64,000 bases of DNA from contig NZ_JTHN01000041.1 in the NCBI RefSeq assembly GCF_001399685.1, forward strand, positions 49,275 through 113,274. Reading direction: 5' to 3'. The notes beneath the pieces are model-generated. The model was not told where the DNA came from. It did no database searches and worked only from the letters and a program-made list of their open reading frames with translations. This stretch comes from Paenibacillus sp. A3 (GTDB lineage Bacteria > Bacillota > Bacilli > Paenibacillales > NBRC-103111). Below, one piece after another: positions 61,405 through 64,000 of this stretch; positions within the stretch are counted from its first letter, which is position 1; the number at the start of each line of letters is the position of its first letter. A program made the translations under genes and the position numbers.

Positions 61405-61794
61405 TTATTCACCGGACCTTTTTTCGCGAAACGTCCAGTAATAATTAAACAAAAAGTTCGAAAGCGGCACGGCAACGACAACGAGACATTGGCCGACGGC
61501 ATAGTGCCAGTGCAGCCGGTCCACGGCCAAATACATGAGGCCGGTGTTGAGCAGCAGGCCGGCGACGGACACGACCGTATATTTGGCAAGCGGCTTCCAG
61601 CCCGAGGCGGAAGCCTGAAACGTCCAGCGCCGATTCAGCGCGTACGATACCAGCAGCACAAGCACGAACCCGAGCGCCGAGGCCGGCACCGGATGCAGCT
61701 TCGCCGCTTCGACGAGCACAAACAGCGCCGCAAAATGAAGCGCCGTCCCGAGCAGCCCGACGATGCCGTACCGAAAGAGCAGCCGCAGCGTCAT
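61405..61794 (-). CDS. GtrA-family membrane protein
   Basis: The protein has 129 residues and four membrane segments. FRYGIVGLLGTALHFAALFVLVE and FVLVLLVSYALNRRWTF are GtrA signatures; the C-terminal NFLFNYYWTFRE is the second characteristic part. GtrA-like proteins are thought to help flip lipid-linked sugars made by a neighbouring GT2 enzyme. ATG 61794 overlaps the GT2 stop by 4 bp. A longer open frame upstream is the shadow of that gene. Confidence 0.9.
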   Translation of the reverse strand: MTLRLLFRYGIVGLLGTALHFAALFVLVEAAKLHPVPASALGFVLVLLVSYALNRRWTFQASASGWKPLAKYTVVSVAGLLLNTGLMYLAVDRLHWHYAVGQCLVVVAVPLSNFLFNYYWTFREKRSGE

Positions 61795-62777
61795 GAAACC
61801 TCGCCCACCCGGCGGCTTTCCTCGCCGGCCGCGGCGGACGCTTCGCTGAAGATGCGCTGGCTGACCAAGTACCGCGGCCTTCCCTTCACTTCGTTGTAAA
61901 TGGAGGCGATGTACTCGCCGATGATCCCGAGCGAAATCATAATGACGCTGCCGATGACGAGCAGCAGCAGGATGACCGTCGTAAAGCCGGTCACTGCATT
62001 GCCGACGATTTTCTGATACAGCGTCTGGACCCCGAGCACGGCGGCGCCAAGCAGGAATACGATTCCGAACAGGCTGACAAACCGCAGCGGAATGGAAGAA
62101 AATGCAACCACGGCGTTCACCGCCAGCTTCATGAGGCCGAAAAAGCTCCATTGGCTGTGACCGTCCGTCCGCTCCGGCACCTCGAACGAAATCTGCGCCC
62201 GGTTGAAGCCGAGCCATGCCGTCATCCCGCGGAAAAATATGTTCCGCTCCGGCATTTCCCGCCATGCCTGCACGACCTTCCGGTCCAGCAGTTTGAAATC
62301 CGACGCGCCGCGCAGATCGAAGCCGGACAGCCGGTTGAGGATGCTGTAGAACAGTGCGGAGCCGACCGCCTTATCCAGCGACTCCTTGCCCCGGTCCTGC
62401 TTGACGCATTCCACGATCTCCTTGCCTTCCTCTCGCCACAGCCGGACCATCTCGGGAAGCAGCGCCGGCGGGTGCTGCAGGTCAGAGTCCATAATAATGA
62501 CCCCCCGTCCCAACGCATGCTCTAGCCCGGCGCAGAGCGCCAGCTCCTTGCCGAAATTGCGGCTCAGCCGCAGCGCGGTCAGCCGGGGTGAACGCTGCCC
62601 GGACAAAATCAGCTGCTCCCATGTGCCGTCCCGCGAACCGTCGTCGATGACGATGATCTCGTAAGAAGCTGTCAGCCGTTTCAGTTCCTCTTCAATATGC
62701 TGCAGCGAGCGGTAAATATGAATTTCCTCGTTATAAACCGGTATAATGACGGTAATCTCGGGCTCCGCGCGTTCCAC
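61791..62777 (-). CDS. GT2 polyprenyl-phosphate glycosyltransferase (DPM1/GtrB-like)
   Basis: The protein has 328 residues. EITVIIPVYNEE, IIVIDDGSRDGTWE and the metal motif IIMDSDLQHPP define the GT2 domain (about 1-225), with FRGMTAWLGF. Two membrane segments follow (about 238-260 and 270-295: LRFVSLFGIVFLLGAAVLG, VILLLLVIGSVIMISLG). It likely loads undecaprenyl phosphate with a sugar on the cytosolic side. GGAGG is 9 nt before GTG 62777, preferred to a longer ATG frame that overlaps the previous gene region. It forms an operon with gtrA and the large membrane protein upstream. Confidence 0.92.
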   Translation of the reverse strand: MERAEPEITVIIPVYNEEIHIYRSLQHIEEELKRLTASYEIIVIDDGSRDGTWEQLILSGQRSPRLTALRLSRNFGKELALCAGLEHALGRGVIIMDSDLQHPPALLPEMVRLWREEGKEIVECVKQDRGKESLDKAVGSALFYSILNRLSGFDLRGASDFKLLDRKVVQAWREMPERNIFFRGMTAWLGFNRAQISFEVPERTDGHSQWSFFGLMKLAVNAVVAFSSIPLRFVSLFGIVFLLGAAVLGVQTLYQKIVGNAVTGFTTVILLLLVIGSVIMISLGIIGEYIASIYNEVKGRPRYLVSQRIFSEASAAAGEESRRVGEVS

Positions 62778-62797
62778 GTTTCCCCGCCTCCCTCTTG

Positions 62798-64000
62798 CTA
62801 ACGAATGACCTTGTACAATCTCCATTTGCCCCCGAATTCCTTATACAGCTCCGTCCATTCCGTGCCCGTCTCGTAGAAATCTTTATACGTCCGCTCCTCG
62901 GCACTTAGCGCCGAACTCTTGTCCGGCTTCGCCGTAAGAATAAAATCGACGCCCCGGCCGACCGGATCTTTCAGCGAAGGAGTAAATTCGAAATCGCTGG
63001 TGATCAAAAATTTGTCAGGATGTCTGCTGTTCAGAATGACCGAATAAGCGGAGTACGAGTCCATCAAAATGTTGTGGCCCTTCAGCTCCGTGTCCAAATA
63101 ACGGGCAATCTCCTTCTCCACCTGTTGGGAAGCCGCATACTGCGACGCATGCAAATACTTGTTCTCGTCCGGAGCAATCTGCGGGTTCGTCCAGGCGTAC
63201 CCGAGCACGACGCAGGCTCCCAGCATCCCGGCCAGCACGATCCCGTAATTGACGAAGGACCGTTTCACCCGGGCAAGCTCGTACGGCAGCCAGGCCACGG
63301 TGATCGGAAACACGTACATGAAGTAACGGAACCAGCCGTAAGACGTTCCTTTCATGAGCATGAGGAACTGCAGCGCGACGATCGAGACGAACAGCAGCAG
63401 CAGCACCAGCAGGTCCCACAGGAACCAGCGCCGGTTCCAGAGCCGCAGCAGCACGACGGCGGCCAGCGGAAGCGAATAATAAGCCGTTTTCTTGGCCACA
63501 AACACCAGACCGAGCAGCGGATTGCCCATCATGTCCACAAAGGCCTGCTCAGTCGCCAGCCCTTGCGCCTGAGCCACGTTTGAGTATTCGGAACGCAGGA
63601 AATAAAGCGCGTCTCCCATGATGCTGTAGTTGAACCAAAGCCACAGCAGTCCGGAAAACACGACCGGCGCCATAACCATCGACCATGTCCCCTCGATATG
63701 GAACAGCTTGTGCAGCAATCCGTACTGCCGCCTCGGCAGGTCGACCCGAGGGTCCGTCGGCGGAATCCGCAGAACGATCAGGATGATGGCCAGAGCGACC
63801 GCCGCTCCCAGAGGCACCGCTTCGTATCGGGTCCAAAAAGCAAGCGCCAGCGCAAAGCTCACTTTGATCAGACTGCCGACGCGCCGCCCGTAAATCCAAT
63901 GCGTCAGATGGACAACCGCATACATGATGAAAAAAATAAACGGCGCATCGCTAAGTCCGTTCGCGCCGAACAGGAACATGAACGGGTTACAGCTGAAGCT
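62798..64000 (-). CDS. Multi-pass membrane protein, probable lipid-linked-sugar glycosyltransferase, 5' end outside window
   Basis: At least 400 residues; the frame is still open at the right edge (reading SFSCNPFMFLFGANGLSD), so the N-terminus is missing. About seven hydrophobic segments are visible, then a soluble domain of about 130 residues at the C-terminus (HASQYAASQQVEKEIARYL). NGLSDAPFIFF and FWTRYEAVPLG resemble GT39/ArnT-like or dolichyl-mannosyl-type transferases that use polyprenyl-phosphate sugars, which fits the GT2 and GtrA genes that follow. The family call is moderate. The internal ATG at 63979 is probably not the true start. Confidence 0.7.
   Translation of the reverse strand, partial: SFSCNPFMFLFGANGLSDAPFIFFIMYAVVHLTHWIYGRRVGSLIKVSFALALAFWTRYEAVPLGAAVALAIILIVLRIPPTDPRVDLPRRQYGLLHKLFHIEGTWSMVMAPVVFSGLLWLWFNYSIMGDALYFLRSEYSNVAQAQGLATEQAFVDMMGNPLLGLVFVAKKTAYYSLPLAAVVLLRLWNRRWFLWDLLVLLLLFVSIVALQFLMLMKGTSYGWFRYFMYVFPITVAWLPYELARVKRSFVNYGIVLAGMLGACVVLGYAWTNPQIAPDENKYLHASQYAASQQVEKEIARYLDTELKGHNILMDSYSAYSVILNSRHPDKFLITSDFEFTPSLKDPVGRGVDFILTAKPDKSSALSAEERTYKDFYETGTEWTELYKEFGGKWRLYKVIR

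Overview
This 64 kb window of GC-rich (by eye about 55-60 %) low-GC-phylum DNA reads as the chromosome of a Paenibacillaceae member (Paenibacillus or a close relative). The signs are the AraC regulators with membrane sensor domains, MalT-like LuxR, LytS/LytT, SigI/RsgI, S-layer-homology proteins, PerR-type and T-box regulation, YkuU, YdbS/YdbT and YozG/DUF2975 pairs, and Bacillus-style AGGAGG ribosome binding sites. I cannot name the species. No rRNA, tRNA, CRISPR array, transposase or prophage gene is visible. Both edges cut genes: a lamin-tail-domain exported protein on the left and a multi-TM glycosyltransferase-like protein on the right.

Layout. 1-8.4 kb: exported LTD protein, two large regulators (AraC with membrane sensor; MalT-like), a DUF2306 membrane protein divergent from its probable TetR repressor, and an HxlR regulator. 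8.4-11.3 kb: a persulfide-response unit, in which a four-domain CoA-disulfide reductase/rhodanese/TusA/DsrE fusion is followed by a CstR-type repressor, with two perfect operators over the promoter. 11.3-16 kb: an acetate permease pair (ActP + DUF485) beside a LytS/LytT two-component system. 16-25.9 kb: universal stress protein, a MurF-like ligase lacking the usual N-domain, a sulfite-oxidase-like molybdoenzyme, a multi-PAS kinase, an oxidoreductase, leucyl aminopeptidase and an Fe-S aldo/keto reductase. 26-32 kb: a surface SLH/vWA protein and sigI-rsgI. 32-40.4 kb: a + strand alpha-glucan cluster (DUF4912, GH57-GT4 fusion, sugar nucleotidyltransferase with a degenerate mutase, KTSC protein, GH15). 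40.4-50.3 kb: DinB-like protein, GcvH, a peroxiredoxin with a PerR box, leuB, YdbST, DUF2975/HTH, a toroid-fold protein, AraC and an aminotransferase. 50.3-53.6 kb: a visibly AT-richer dTDP-rhamnose (rml) cassette. 53.9-59.5 kb: ilvB-ilvN-ilvC-leuA under a T-box with a probable leucine specifier; leuB lies about 10 kb away, on the far side of the rml cassette. 59.9-64 kb: exported phosphoesterase and a GtrA/GT2/membrane-glycosyltransferase set.

The most unusual structure is a family of four related 200-275 bp imperfect palindromes (6128, 16115, 46649, 61186). Each sits directly downstream of a gene, in the same orientation as that gene, and each is followed by an intrinsic terminator whose stem sequence differs from copy to copy. 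In two copies the same stem also occurs on the upstream side of the element. In two others the element supplies the stop codon or last codons of the gene. I regard this as a gene-3'-end repeat or MITE-like family that deserves a genome-wide look.
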